Part shown: positions 28,630 through 37,174 of the stretch, one piece after another | Numbering within the stretch: the first letter of the stretch is position 1 | Layout: every line of letters starts with the position of its first letter | Assembly (NCBI GenBank): GCA_964436165.1 | Contig: CAYTBY010000007.1 | Location: 1 to 41,628, forward strand | Reading direction: 5' to 3' | DNA from: 2-01-FULL-39-28 sp964436165 | GTDB lineage: Bacteria; Patescibacteriota; Minisyncoccia; 2-02-FULL-40-12; GWA2-44-9 | DNA: 41,628 nt | Made by a program: the position numbers and the translations under genes | The notes under the pieces: generated by a model | The model's database searches: none | What the model was told of the DNA's origin: nothing | Seen by the model: only the letters and a program-made list of their open reading frames with translations

Positions 28630-31473
28630 ATGACAGATCAGAACAATTACCAGCGAAAAAATCTTGAAACAGTAGAGTTCGAGCCATACGACTACGAAGA
28701 AACTGCTACTAAAGCTGTTCCAGGCAACGGTTTGCACAAAACTGGTTTTGTTTGGTCAAGATTATTTGGCGAGGGCAATCCCTACGACGAAATAGAATGG
28801 GAAAGAAGAACGGCAAAAATTACCAAAGGTGATGGTACGGTTGTGTTTGAACAGAATAATATTGAAGTGCCGTCTTTTTGGACTCAAACCGCAACCGATA
28901 TTGTTGCTTCCAAATATTTTCGAGGCCAGCTCAATACTCCCGATAGGGAATACAGCGCCAAGCAGATGGTGGATCGAGTGGCTGATACGATGACCAAATG
29001 GGGCCTGAAGGATGGTTATTTTGCTTCAGCTCAAGATGCCGAAAACTTTTCTCTGGACTTAAAATGGATACTGATAAATCAATATGCCGCTTTTAACAGC
29101 CCGGTCTGGTTTAATGTCGGTGTTCATGAACGTCCTCAATCGAGTGCATGTTTTATTCTTGCCGTAGAGGACAATATGCAGTCCATTCTTGATTGGTATA
29201 GAGACGAAGGTTGGATTTTTAAATTCGGTTCTGGCGCTGGTACGAATCTTTCAAAATTAAGGTCATCGAAGGAGCCACTTTCCAGGGGGGGCTATTCTTC
29301 GGGGCCGGTTTCATTTATGAAGGGTGCTGATGGAGTAGCCAATTCTATTCGTTCCGGCGGAACAACCAGGCGAGCGGCAAAAATGGTTGTCTTGAATGTC
29401 GATCATCCGGATGTTAAGAACTTTATCTATTGTAAAAAAATAATCGAAGATATGACTAAAGCCCTTGCCAAATCGGGCATAAAAGACTCAATTGAAGCTG
29501 ATATTTTTGACCCCTACACCTTGCTTCCTTACCAAAATGCCAACAACTCAGTCAGGGTTACGAATGATTTTATGAAAGCGGTTGAGAATGATTCCCTCTG
29601 GAATTTCAAAGCAATAACCACCGGGGAAACAATAGAGAGGGCAAGAGCCAGAGAAGTCATGGATTGGATGGCTGATGCGGCTTGGGAGTGCGCCGATCCC
29701 GGAATTCAATATGATACGACCATCAATGATTGGCACACTTGCCCAAATTCCGGAAGAATAAATGCTTCTAACCCGTGTAGTGAATATATGCATTTAGATA
29801 ACAGTGCTTGCAATCTTGCCTCGCTTAATCTTTTAAAATTTTTGAAAGAGGATGGAAGGGTTGATGTTGAGCTGTATAGAAAGGCAGTTGATACGATAAT
29901 CCTTGCTCAGGACATAGTGGTTGATAATTCTTCTTATCCGACTGAAAAAATAGGCCAGAACGCAAGGGATTTTCGCGAATTAGGTCTTGGTTATGCTAAT
30001 CTTGGCTCTTTGCTGATGAATATGGGTTTGCCCTATGATTCCGAAAAAGGCAGAGCGGTGGCCGGCCAGTTAACTTCATTGATGTGCGGAGAAGCCTATA
30101 GAATGTCAGCGCTTATTGCCGATATTAAGGGCCCATTTAACGGTTATGCCGTGAATAAAGAGCCAATGCTTGGAGTGATAGAGAAGCATACTAATGAAGC
30201 CGAAATACTTTACCGAAGATCAGTAAAATTAGCCGTGGACGATGATGACCTGACCAATTATTCTAGGATTGTTTGGAATGATGCTGTAACTTTGGGTAAA
30301 AAATACGGGATAAGAAATTCCCAAGTTACCGTCCTTGCGCCGACCGGCACCATCGCTTTTCTTATGGATTGCGATACAACCGGCGTTGAACCGGAGTTGG
30401 CCTTAGTTAAATACAAGAAACTTGTCGGCGGGGGAACTTTAAAACTAGTAAACAATCAGGTTCCGGCGGCTCTTAAGAAATTAGGATATTCAGAGGAACA
30501 GGCAGAAGATATAACTAATCACATCATAGAAAAAGAAACTATTGAGGGAGCACTCCATCTTCTTGATGAAGATTTGCCAGTATTTGATTGCTCGTTCAAA
30601 GCCATGAATGGTTCCAGAAGCATCAGCTACATGGGCCATGTTAAAATGATGGCCGCCGCCCAGCCATTCATATCCGGAGCAATTTCAAAAACAGTCAATC
30701 TTCCTTCAGATGCCACCCGGGAAGATATCAAGGATGTCTTTATTCAGGGTTGGAAATTAGGATTAAAAGCAATCGCTGTTTATCGGGACGGATGTAAATC
30801 CATTCAACCCCTGAATACCTCTAAAGACGAGAAGGGCGATTTGGTAGAAAAAGTTAATGGTTATAAGAGGGTGAAGTTACCGGACGAAAGGCCATCAATA
30901 ACCCATAAATTTTCTGTTGGCGGATTCGAGAGCTATTTAACCGTCGGTTTTTATCCCGAGTCTGGCAAGCCGGGCGAGACGTTTATTACTACCGCTAAAG
31001 AGGGAAGTACTATTTCAGGATTGTTCGATACTATTGCTACTCTTGTTTCAATGTGTCTCCAGTCTGGAGTGCCTTTAAAAGTTTTGGTTAAAAAATTCAA
31101 AGACATGCGTTTTGAACCGGCCGGATTTACAAATAACCCTGACATACCGACGGCCAAGTCAATTATGGATTATGTGTTTCGTTATATCGGGATGAAATAT
31201 CTTAACGAAAAAGAGAGAGAAGAATTATTCGGCTTGCCCGCCGAAGCTTTAGCGAAGGCGGGTCCCGGTTCAAATGGAAGTATTTCTTCTAATTTAGAAA
31301 ATCAAAACGAGCCAATGTTAGCTTCCGCTTCCGTTCAAGCCAAAATATCTGAACCAGCCGTCATTACTAATTTTGATGCCCCGGCTTGCGTTAATTGCGG
31401 GTCATTGATGGTCAGAGCCGGCTCCTGCTACTCTTGTCCCAACTGTTTTACCACGACGGGAGTGTGCAACTAG
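28630..31473 (+). CDS. nrdJ: adenosylcobalamin-dependent ribonucleotide reductase (class II)
   Basis: A 947-aa B12-dependent RNR that makes deoxyribonucleotides with or without oxygen. SSACFIL carries the first redox cysteine, NPCSEYMHLDNSACNLASLN the radical-site Cys and Glu, and TVLAPTGTIAFLMDCDTTGVEPE the C-terminal barrel. A TSCPD-type domain (about 735-855) follows, and then a terminal zinc-ribbon-like CVNCG...CYSCPNC. No radical-generating NrdB-like subunit is needed. Between the TSCPD domain and the ribbon lies PAEALAKAG, encoded by the same 26-bp palindrome as in yqeY. It depends on cobalamin, which must probably be scavenged. No Shine-Dalgarno is visible. Confidence 0.95.
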   Translation: MTDQNNYQRKNLETVEFEPYDYEETATKAVPGNGLHKTGFVWSRLFGEGNPYDEIEWERRTAKITKGDGTVVFEQNNIEVPSFWTQTATDIVASKYFRGQLNTPDREYSAKQMVDRVADTMTKWGLKDGYFASAQDAENFSLDLKWILINQYAAFNSPVWFNVGVHERPQSSACFILAVEDNMQSILDWYRDEGWIFKFGSGAGTNLSKLRSSKEPLSRGGYSSGPVSFMKGADGVANSIRSGGTTRRAAKMVVLNVDHPDVKNFIYCKKIIEDMTKALAKSGIKDSIEADIFDPYTLLPYQNANNSVRVTNDFMKAVENDSLWNFKAITTGETIERARAREVMDWMADAAWECADPGIQYDTTINDWHTCPNSGRINASNPCSEYMHLDNSACNLASLNLLKFLKEDGRVDVELYRKAVDTIILAQDIVVDNSSYPTEKIGQNARDFRELGLGYANLGSLLMNMGLPYDSEKGRAVAGQLTSLMCGEAYRMSALIADIKGPFNGYAVNKEPMLGVIEKHTNEAEILYRRSVKLAVDDDDLTNYSRIVWNDAVTLGKKYGIRNSQVTVLAPTGTIAFLMDCDTTGVEPELALVKYKKLVGGGTLKLVNNQVPAALKKLGYSEEQAEDITNHIIEKETIEGALHLLDEDLPVFDCSFKAMNGSRSISYMGHVKMMAAAQPFISGAISKTVNLPSDATREDIKDVFIQGWKLGLKAIAVYRDGCKSIQPLNTSKDEKGDLVEKVNGYKRVKLPDERPSITHKFSVGGFESYLTVGFYPESGKPGETFITTAKEGSTISGLFDTIATLVSMCLQSGVPLKVLVKKFKDMRFEPAGFTNNPDIPTAKSIMDYVFRYIGMKYLNEKEREELFGLPAEALAKAGPGSNGSISSNLENQNEPMLASASVQAKISEPAVITNFDAPACVNCGSLMVRAGSCYSCPNCFTTTGVCN
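31237..31262. repeat. 26-bp palindrome inserted in frame in nrdJ
   Basis: CCCGCC and GGCGGG ends around GAAGCTTTAGCGAA. 25 of 26 bases match the yqeY copy, in the same reading frame (PAEALAKAG). Confidence 0.9.
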
Positions 31474-31506
31474 TAATTGGTAATTGGTAAAAATGATAAA
31501 TTTTAG

Positions 31507-31536
31507 AAAAGGAGGTGGCCCCCCCTCCTTTTTTAA
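31507..31536 (+). terminator. terminator after nrdJ
   Basis: AAAAGGAGG/CCTCCTTTT stem with an 8-nt loop and a long T run. Confidence 0.8.
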
Positions 31537-31563
31537 TTTACCTATTTCTGTTAAGGTTTTTTG

Positions 31564-32988
31564 ATGCACAAGTCCCAAGTATTTTTTTATCTTTTAAGTT
31601 TTTTTATCTTAGGCGTATTTACTGCCTCATTTTTTAATTTCTCACAATCTGTCATTTACATTCTTTTGATTGCCGGTATCGGTATTATGACTTTGTTTGG
31701 GTTAAAAAATAGATGGTCACTGCTCATTGCTTTTATGCTTATTACCTTTGCCGGTGGAGTGGCGAGGTTTTCCGCCATAAGCGGATCCGTCTCGGGCGGA
31801 AATTTAAAAAGTGACTTTGCTAATTCTGTCGGACGAGAAGTTACTCTTACCGGTTACATAGACAGCGAGCCGGAGATAGAGGGGAACGGGGCGAGGTTTG
31901 TTTTTAGGCCAGTGAACATTCGAGGATCAAACAATACATTATACTCAATACACGATCGTGATATGAGTACAAATCTTGTCATGGTAACTACCAATGCTTT
32001 TCCGAAGCGGGAATTTGGCGAGCAACTGTCTATAACAGGGGAGCTAGAATTACCTCAAAATTTCACCGATTTTGATTATGTAACTTATCTGAAGAAGGAT
32101 GGCATTCGAACAGTGCTTTTTTATCCAAAGAAAATATGGAATAGCAGTGTTGATTTAGATTGGAAAGAGAAAATCAGAGTAGCCGCCTATCGTAATATTT
32201 TTATTGTTAAAAATAAGTTTCAAAATGCCATTAATCTTTCAATTTCAGAGCCGAACGCCGCTTTCATAAACGGCATATTGCTAGGTACAAGGCAGAATAT
32301 TCCAGATGATTTGAAAGATGCTTTTAGCAGAACCGGAACGACTCATATTCTGGCTATTTCCGGATATAATATAATGATAATTTCCGAGGCAGTTTTACTG
32401 GGGCTGGTATGGTTTTTTAGGCGCAAAGTAGCGTTTTGGATATCGGTCGGAATTATAATTCTATTTGTTATTTTGACCGGTGGTTCGGCTTCTGTAGTTC
32501 GGGCGGCAGTAATGGGACTGCTTCTTTCTTTTGCGCATGGTTATGGCCGGCTGTATGACCAGAAAAATTCTATAATTTTAGCCGGCGCAGTTATGATATA
32601 TCATAACCCGTTGGTTCTTGTTTTCGATATCGGATTTCAACTATCTTTTGCGGCGGTCTTGGGATTGATTTATTTGTATCCGCAGATTGATCGTAAGCTT
32701 TATAAAATTCCTGAATGGGGAAAACTTAAGGAATTAATTTTGATGACCATATCTGCTCAAGTCGCGGTTGCCCCTCTTTTGGTATATTATTTCGGTAATT
32801 TTTCATTAATTTCTTTGCCGACAAATATTCTTATTTTACCCTTTGTTCCGGCTTCAATGCTGGCCGGATTCGTTTCCGGTCTTGTGGGAATTATTTATCA
32901 GCCCATGGGTCAGATTATTGGATATATTGCTTGGGCAATAACAACTTATCAAATTGAGATTGTAAAATATTTTGCTCATATTGGTTGA
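31564..32988 (+). CDS. comEC: ComEC/Rec2 membrane channel part (competence domain)
   Basis: A 474-aa membrane protein of DNA uptake. N-terminal hydrophobic segments (about 4-60) lead to an OB-like DUF4131 region (VTLTGYIDSEPEIEG). The competence domain follows, with FINGILLGTRQNIP, GTTHILAISGYNIMII and SVVRAAVMGLL and many membrane helices. It stops after the channel domain: the metallo-beta-lactamase domain that usually ends ComEC is encoded separately at 36310-37173. The ATG at 31564 is used; a TTG sits directly before it. It would pass single-stranded DNA across the inner membrane. Confidence 0.92.
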   Translation: MHKSQVFFYLLSFFILGVFTASFFNFSQSVIYILLIAGIGIMTLFGLKNRWSLLIAFMLITFAGGVARFSAISGSVSGGNLKSDFANSVGREVTLTGYIDSEPEIEGNGARFVFRPVNIRGSNNTLYSIHDRDMSTNLVMVTTNAFPKREFGEQLSITGELELPQNFTDFDYVTYLKKDGIRTVLFYPKKIWNSSVDLDWKEKIRVAAYRNIFIVKNKFQNAINLSISEPNAAFINGILLGTRQNIPDDLKDAFSRTGTTHILAISGYNIMIISEAVLLGLVWFFRRKVAFWISVGIIILFVILTGGSASVVRAAVMGLLLSFAHGYGRLYDQKNSIILAGAVMIYHNPLVLVFDIGFQLSFAAVLGLIYLYPQIDRKLYKIPEWGKLKELILMTISAQVAVAPLLVYYFGNFSLISLPTNILILPFVPASMLAGFVSGLVGIIYQPMGQIIGYIAWAITTYQIEIVKYFAHIG

Positions 32989-33072
32989 GAATGGTATAAG
33001 CAGTCACTTTTCTTTTTGCTAGTTTATGTTATTAAATTGTAAAACAGCTGTTTAAAAAAATGAGGTTCAGAA

Positions 33073-33984
33073 ATGAACTGGGATAGGGTTTTGTATCCGC
33101 TTGACTTGGTCGGATGTAACTTATTCGGCAAACGTTTTGTGGGTGCCTTTGATGTTGATGGTGTTTTGAGCGTTGGGAGAGGCCTCAAGAAACAGGGCTT
33201 CGGCGTTACCTATAATCTTTTGGGTGAGCATGTTCAAGACAAAAATTTAGTGGATAAAGCCGTTGAGACAACTCTTCGGCTGATTCAGCAGATGAACGAT
33301 GAAAACTTAGGCAACGTTTCGTGCAAGCCAACCCTCTATGGTCTAGCCATATCAAAGGAGTTATTTCTTAAAAATATAGGAATAATTATCGACTTGGCTA
33401 AGGCGAGGAAAATAGAGATCGAATTTGATGCCGAAAATTATGCTTATATTGAGGATACATTTGACGTCTTTAGTTCGTTTGCATTCCAGGAGGCCTATAC
33501 GAATAATGTTAGGCAAGCTGTTCAGGCTCATTTGAAAAATATATTTCCATTGATGAATAAACACTGGCTATGGGATAAACGCTTAAGGATTGTGAAGGGG
33601 GCAGGAGTTTATAATGAAACTGATTGCTCTGTTATTACGAACGGTGATGAAGAAATTATGCACAGATATTTTGAAATCTTAAGAGGCAATCTTACGTTTG
33701 GCCAAACTCCTTTCGTGGCTACGGTCAGAGACAGGGGATTGACCGAATCAGTTATAAAGATAACAGGCCAGGGAGCATATCCGTTTGAATTTCAAATGCT
33801 TTACGGGCCGCTAGGCAAAAAGCTTGGCCGATATCTTCTCGGGCTTGGCTATCATGTCAGGATTTATGTTCCTTTTACCGATAGTTGGTGTCGAGACGAA
33901 TGGAAAGCCTATGGGCTTCGACGAGCGAAAATGATGCGCCATCTTTTGCTAAAGAATCTTAAAGATGCTATAAAACTGGGCTAA
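33073..33984 (+). CDS. proline dehydrogenase family protein
   Basis: A 303-aa PRODH-like TIM barrel, which would oxidise proline to pyrroline-5-carboxylate with FAD. Family marks in order: YNLLGEHV, SCKPTLYGLAIS, IEIEFDAENY, VRQAVQAHLKNIFPLM, LRIVKGAGVYNE, FEFQMLYGPLG and the substrate/FAD end VRIYVPFTDSW...YGLRRAKM, matching the RLVKGAY, EFQMLYG and YVPYG...RR motifs of known enzymes. No P5C dehydrogenase is nearby. With the acyl-CoA dehydrogenases it is another flavin enzyme that needs an electron acceptor. Separated from comEC by 84 bp; it has its own terminator. Confidence 0.85.
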   Translation: MNWDRVLYPLDLVGCNLFGKRFVGAFDVDGVLSVGRGLKKQGFGVTYNLLGEHVQDKNLVDKAVETTLRLIQQMNDENLGNVSCKPTLYGLAISKELFLKNIGIIIDLAKARKIEIEFDAENYAYIEDTFDVFSSFAFQEAYTNNVRQAVQAHLKNIFPLMNKHWLWDKRLRIVKGAGVYNETDCSVITNGDEEIMHRYFEILRGNLTFGQTPFVATVRDRGLTESVIKITGQGAYPFEFQMLYGPLGKKLGRYLLGLGYHVRIYVPFTDSWCRDEWKAYGLRRAKMMRHLLLKNLKDAIKLG

Positions 33985-34000
33985 CCCAGTTTTTGTTTTT
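33973..34000 (+). terminator. terminator after proline dehydrogenase gene
   Basis: AAACTGGG/CCCAGTTT stem with a 4-nt loop that contains the stop codon, then TTGTTTTT. Confidence 0.85.
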
Positions 34001-34083
34001 AAGCCGAAATTGACCGGCCTTTTCTTTCTAGGATTTAAGTGTTATTTAGTATTTAGGAGAACCTTAAAAAAGGATTATCCAGT

Positions 34084-34854
34084 ATGCCAAGATTGATTTT
34101 CCAAGTCCCAGTACTCTTATTGGCGGGGAGTTTGGTTTATGCCCAAAACGGCAAAGTTGAAATACTAAACCATAAAGAAGAAGTTTTTATAAATACCGAT
34201 TGTGAGAAGAATAAGACCTGTGACTTAAAGAGAGTGGAATATTTTGTTGAAGACTATAGCGTGGGTATTGATGGTAGCCATAATTATGGGACAAGGTTTT
34301 TTGCCAGGTATGAGACCAGAAGAACAAAAGATCTAGAGAAGTATGTTTTTGTTCAGTTCATCAAAGGCTGTAATTTTTCTTCCAGCTTGACCGATGGAAA
34401 AGTTGAAATTGCTTATGATAGCGTGTATCCAAGAGATGCTGGGGTGATCAAGTTTATTTTTAAGGAATGGACAATTGATTCTTATGATTTTGACCCGGTA
34501 TATTCTACGGTTCCTGGCTATTCCAGGTTTTACGGATATAGATGGAATAGGATACCCGGTTCTTTTTCAACTGATACCGAAGTATTTTATGGTCAAAGGA
34601 AACCTAAAACACCGAAAGTTTATATAGTTGACCATCCTGGCCAGGCATTTTACTGGCATGAGTGGGCTCATAATCTTTCTTTACAGTTCAGGACTTGTAT
34701 CTATAAAACCAAAGATGTGCCGGAGTATGTTCCTCACGACGATATAAATTTTGCCCAACCAATTAATTGTTACGAGTGGTCGAGCTCTTTTATTTACGAT
34801 CATTTTGCCAATCAGTTTAAAAACCCTTCGCATATTGTTCCTGCCTGCCAGTAA
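34084..34854 (+). CDS. secreted HExxH protein, putative metallopeptidase
   Basis: A 256-aa exported protein: signal peptide MPRLIFQVPVLLLAGSLVYA with likely cleavage before QNGK. The mature part has six cysteines (40, 46, 96, 205, 229, 255), suggesting disulfides outside the cytoplasm. HEWAHN gives His192, Glu193 and His196, and Glu231 in CYEWSSSF 35 residues later is a candidate third zinc ligand. The N-terminal half looks beta-rich. The family is not recognised. Possibly acts on host or neighbour cell surfaces; inference. AAGGAT about eight bases upstream is a weak ribosome site. Confidence 0.65.
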   Translation: MPRLIFQVPVLLLAGSLVYAQNGKVEILNHKEEVFINTDCEKNKTCDLKRVEYFVEDYSVGIDGSHNYGTRFFARYETRRTKDLEKYVFVQFIKGCNFSSSLTDGKVEIAYDSVYPRDAGVIKFIFKEWTIDSYDFDPVYSTVPGYSRFYGYRWNRIPGSFSTDTEVFYGQRKPKTPKVYIVDHPGQAFYWHEWAHNLSLQFRTCIYKTKDVPEYVPHDDINFAQPINCYEWSSSFIYDHFANQFKNPSHIVPACQ

Positions 34855-34870
34855 GCAGGCTTTTCTTTTT
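34843..34870 (+). terminator. terminator
   Basis: GCCTGC/GCAGGC stem around the stop codon, then TTTTCTTTTT. Confidence 0.85.
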
Positions 34871-34891
34871 GTCTGAGTTTATGATATTATT

Positions 34892-34945
34892 ATACCATCC
34901 TCAACCAACCCACCCGAACAATATTTCCTAAAATTGGAGATGGTA
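34892..34945. repeat. internally deleted copy of long palindrome B
   Basis: ATACCATCCTCAACCAACCC and CAATATTTCCTAAAATT match the left end of 12404-12563, and GATGGTA matches its right end; the middle is missing. It directly precedes mntA and supplies its GGAG. Confidence 0.8.
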
Positions 34946-34950
34946 CTAAA

Positions 34951-35370
34951 ATGCAGTTAGAAATTAACGAAAAACTAAAGAGTAAGATTACTGAATTAGC
35001 CCATAAATATGGATTACGTTTAGTGTTGCTTTTTGGTTCGCAGGCGACGGGGCAAATTCATAAAGAAAGTGATATCGATGTTGCGTATTTACCGAAAGAA
35101 TCTTTAGATTTCAATCAAGAATGTTATTTGAATTACGAATTTACAAATATATTTCGACAGGACAGAGTTGATACAGTCGATATAAAAAAGGCCCCCCCAC
35201 TGCTTATGTATGCAGTTTTTGACCGTCCCAAGATTTTGTTTCAGATAGATGACAAAGTTTTTTCAATTTATCAGGCATATGCTTTCAAAAGATACATTGA
35301 AGCCAAACCAATATTTGAAGAAAGAGCAAGGCGGCTTCAAAAATATGTCAGTAATATTTCATATCCATGA
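34951..35370 (+). CDS. mntA: MntA-type nucleotidyltransferase antitoxin
   Basis: A 139-aa minimal nucleotidyltransferase. GSQATGQIHKESDIDVAYL is the GS-x10-DxD motif that binds Mg-ATP. Known members neutralise HepT by AMPylating a Tyr near its active site. The stop overlaps the next start by four bases (ATGA), the usual toxin-antitoxin coupling. Promoter elements would lie in the palindrome remnant upstream. The C-terminal half is helical and basic. Confidence 0.88.
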   Translation: MQLEINEKLKSKITELAHKYGLRLVLLFGSQATGQIHKESDIDVAYLPKESLDFNQECYLNYEFTNIFRQDRVDTVDIKKAPPLLMYAVFDRPKILFQIDDKVFSIYQAYAFKRYIEAKPIFEERARRLQKYVSNISYP

Positions 35371-35792
35371 CTTTTAATGAAACATTTGTATCGGAAAAAT
35401 TAGCAGAAATCATGAAATATCAAGAAGAGCTGAAACAGCACCTTGAATTTTCTAATCAAGAGATTCTCGGGGATACTGGAAAAATGCACATAGCCGAACG
35501 AATTTTTCAATTAATTGTCGATTTGATGCTTGATATAAACAGCCACTTTATCAAAGAGCTTAATCTAGAAATTGCCGATGATTTTCAGGGTACTTTTTAT
35601 ATTCTCGGCAAGCATAATATATTGGATACTGATTTTGCTCAAAAAATTGCCCCTGTTGTCGGTACTAGAAACCGCATAGTTCATGGCTATGAAAAATTGG
35701 ACAAAGAACGATTTGTCAGAGAATTAAGGCAAAATTACAAAGACTTTGATAAATATATTGAACTGACAAGAAAGTACTCTAAACATAAATAA
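35367..35792 (+). CDS. hepT: HepT-like HEPN toxin (RNase)
   Basis: A 141-aa HEPN-domain protein (DUF86 type). RNRIVHGY is the R-x4-H-x-Y motif: Arg and His form the RNase site, and Tyr is the residue AMPylated by MntA in studied pairs. Helices before it (ERIFQLIVDLMLDINSHFI) are typical of the family. It is coupled to mntA by a 4-nt overlap, antitoxin first. Both motifs are intact, so the pair is probably active. Confidence 0.88.
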   Translation: MTFNETFVSEKLAEIMKYQEELKQHLEFSNQEILGDTGKMHIAERIFQLIVDLMLDINSHFIKELNLEIADDFQGTFYILGKHNILDTDFAQKIAPVVGTRNRIVHGYEKLDKERFVRELRQNYKDFDKYIELTRKYSKHK

Positions 35793-35945
35793 TAGAAATC
35801 CTATACCCATTCTCTAACTACAAATGAACGGCTTTTCTACTTTGTTTTTGAAATTGATTTGGGCCACGCGCACCAGAAGGTCTTGACATGTAGGCTATAA
35901 AATAGTAGTGTATTTATACAGTTCTTGAACAATGCGGGAGTACAA

Positions 35946-36245
35946 ATGACTATTCAGGACATACCCTTATTGCTAGTTCTTTCTGTACTAGGAATTATAT
36001 ATACTGTTTTTGCCGTGATGATTATTTATTTCTTAGGCGTTATTAACTTGATGGCGTGGCAACATGCGAGGTGGTCGAAGGTGTCAGTTGTTTTGAATAA
36101 CTTATTTATAGTCTCTTTTATTACTGTTTGTGTGATTAGTCCCATTCGGGAACCAATCCATTTAGGAGCAATATTGTACTTGTTTGTGCTATTCTTTACG
36201 GTTATTCCTGCCACTATGAGTTCTAGCTCCATGAGTTATCGTTAA
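35946..36245 (+). CDS. small membrane protein, unknown
   Basis: A 99-aa protein with three predicted membrane segments (about 6-37, 52-70 and 78-97) and a Ser/Met tail (MSSSSMSYR). Not recognised. GGGAG before ATG 35946 makes that start likelier than an in-frame TTG at 35925. A perfect TTGACA at 35883-35888 suggests a promoter, but no well-spaced -10 is clear. Its place between the toxin-antitoxin pair and the ComEC beta-lactamase gives no firm clue. Confidence 0.65.
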   Translation: MTIQDIPLLLVLSVLGIIYTVFAVMIIYFLGVINLMAWQHARWSKVSVVLNNLFIVSFITVCVISPIREPIHLGAILYLFVLFFTVIPATMSSSSMSYR

Positions 36246-36256
36246 ATCTTTCTACA

Positions 36257-36283
36257 AGCCCTCTCTAGGGCTCTTTTCTTTTT
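36257..36283 (+). terminator. terminator
   Basis: AGCCCT/AGGGCT stem with a 4-nt loop and a CTTTTCTTTTT tail. Confidence 0.85.
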
Positions 36284-36309
36284 ATCAAGATTTATGATAA
36301 ATCTTTCTA

Positions 36310-37173
36310 ATGTCGAAGCAACTAAAACTCATCCATTTGGTCATCCTTCTTTGCCTCTCCGTCTTCGCTTTTTCAACCCATTCCATTGCCTCCCAAAAAG
36401 ATGGTTTGCTTAAAATCTATTTTCTTGATATCGGACAAGGAGATGCGATATTTATCGAAACACCAAACGGAAATAAGGTTTTAATTGACGGTGGGCCAGA
36501 TAATAAAATTTTGAGCAAATTGGGCGAAGTGATGCCATTTTGGGACAAAGATATTGATATTGTTGTGGCTTCCCATCCCCACGCGGACCACATAGTCGGC
36601 TTAATCGATGTTCTCGAACGATATAATGTTAAAAATATTGTTGAGGCAAAAGAATCATATAGCTCATCCGAGTTTAAAGCTTGGCAGGACGCCGTCGTCA
36701 AAGAGGGCGCGAACAATATAGAAGCCATTGCTGGCAAAGCAATTGATCTGGGCGACGGAGTTGGTCTGACCACTCTATATCCATTTGAATCGGTTGCTGG
36801 CGATAATCCTAAAAATCCCCACGATGATGATGTGGTTATCATGTTAAGATACGGCGAATTGGAAGTCGTGCTGACTGGCGATATGGAAGAAAAAGTCGAG
36901 CGCAGACTTATTCTGGCTGGAGAGGATTTAGATTCTGATGTTCTTAAAGTCGGCCATCACGGTTCCAAAACATCCTCTTCAGAAGCATTTTTATCCGCCG
37001 CTAGTCCCGAAGTTGCAGTTATACAGGTCGGAGCCAAGAATCGCTACGGCCATCCGGCGCCGGAAGTATTGAACCGGCTCGAAAACTTTGGTATAAAGTA
37101 TTATCGGAATGATGTCGACGGAGATATTAAATTAATAAGTGACGGTATAAGTTATAAAATAACTAATAATTAA
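36310..37173 (+). CDS. ComEC-type metallo-beta-lactamase-fold protein, exported
   Basis: A 287-aa protein matching the C-terminal domain of ComEC. A hydrophobic signal sequence (about 5-28, IHLVILLCLSVFAFS...IAS) is followed by IYFLDIGQGDAIFIETPNG. The metal motif HPHADH (His89, His91, Asp93, His94), LTGDMEE, VGHHGSKTSSSE and YGHPAPEV come next. Free-standing exported forms are thought to be nucleases that trim incoming DNA. Its partner channel domain is 3.3 kb upstream with unrelated genes between. ndk starts one base after its stop, so the two share a transcript. Confidence 0.9.
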   Translation: MSKQLKLIHLVILLCLSVFAFSTHSIASQKDGLLKIYFLDIGQGDAIFIETPNGNKVLIDGGPDNKILSKLGEVMPFWDKDIDIVVASHPHADHIVGLIDVLERYNVKNIVEAKESYSSSEFKAWQDAVVKEGANNIEAIAGKAIDLGDGVGLTTLYPFESVAGDNPKNPHDDDVVIMLRYGELEVVLTGDMEEKVERRLILAGEDLDSDVLKVGHHGSKTSSSEAFLSAASPEVAVIQVGAKNRYGHPAPEVLNRLENFGIKYYRNDVDGDIKLISDGISYKITNN

Positions 37174-37174
37174 C

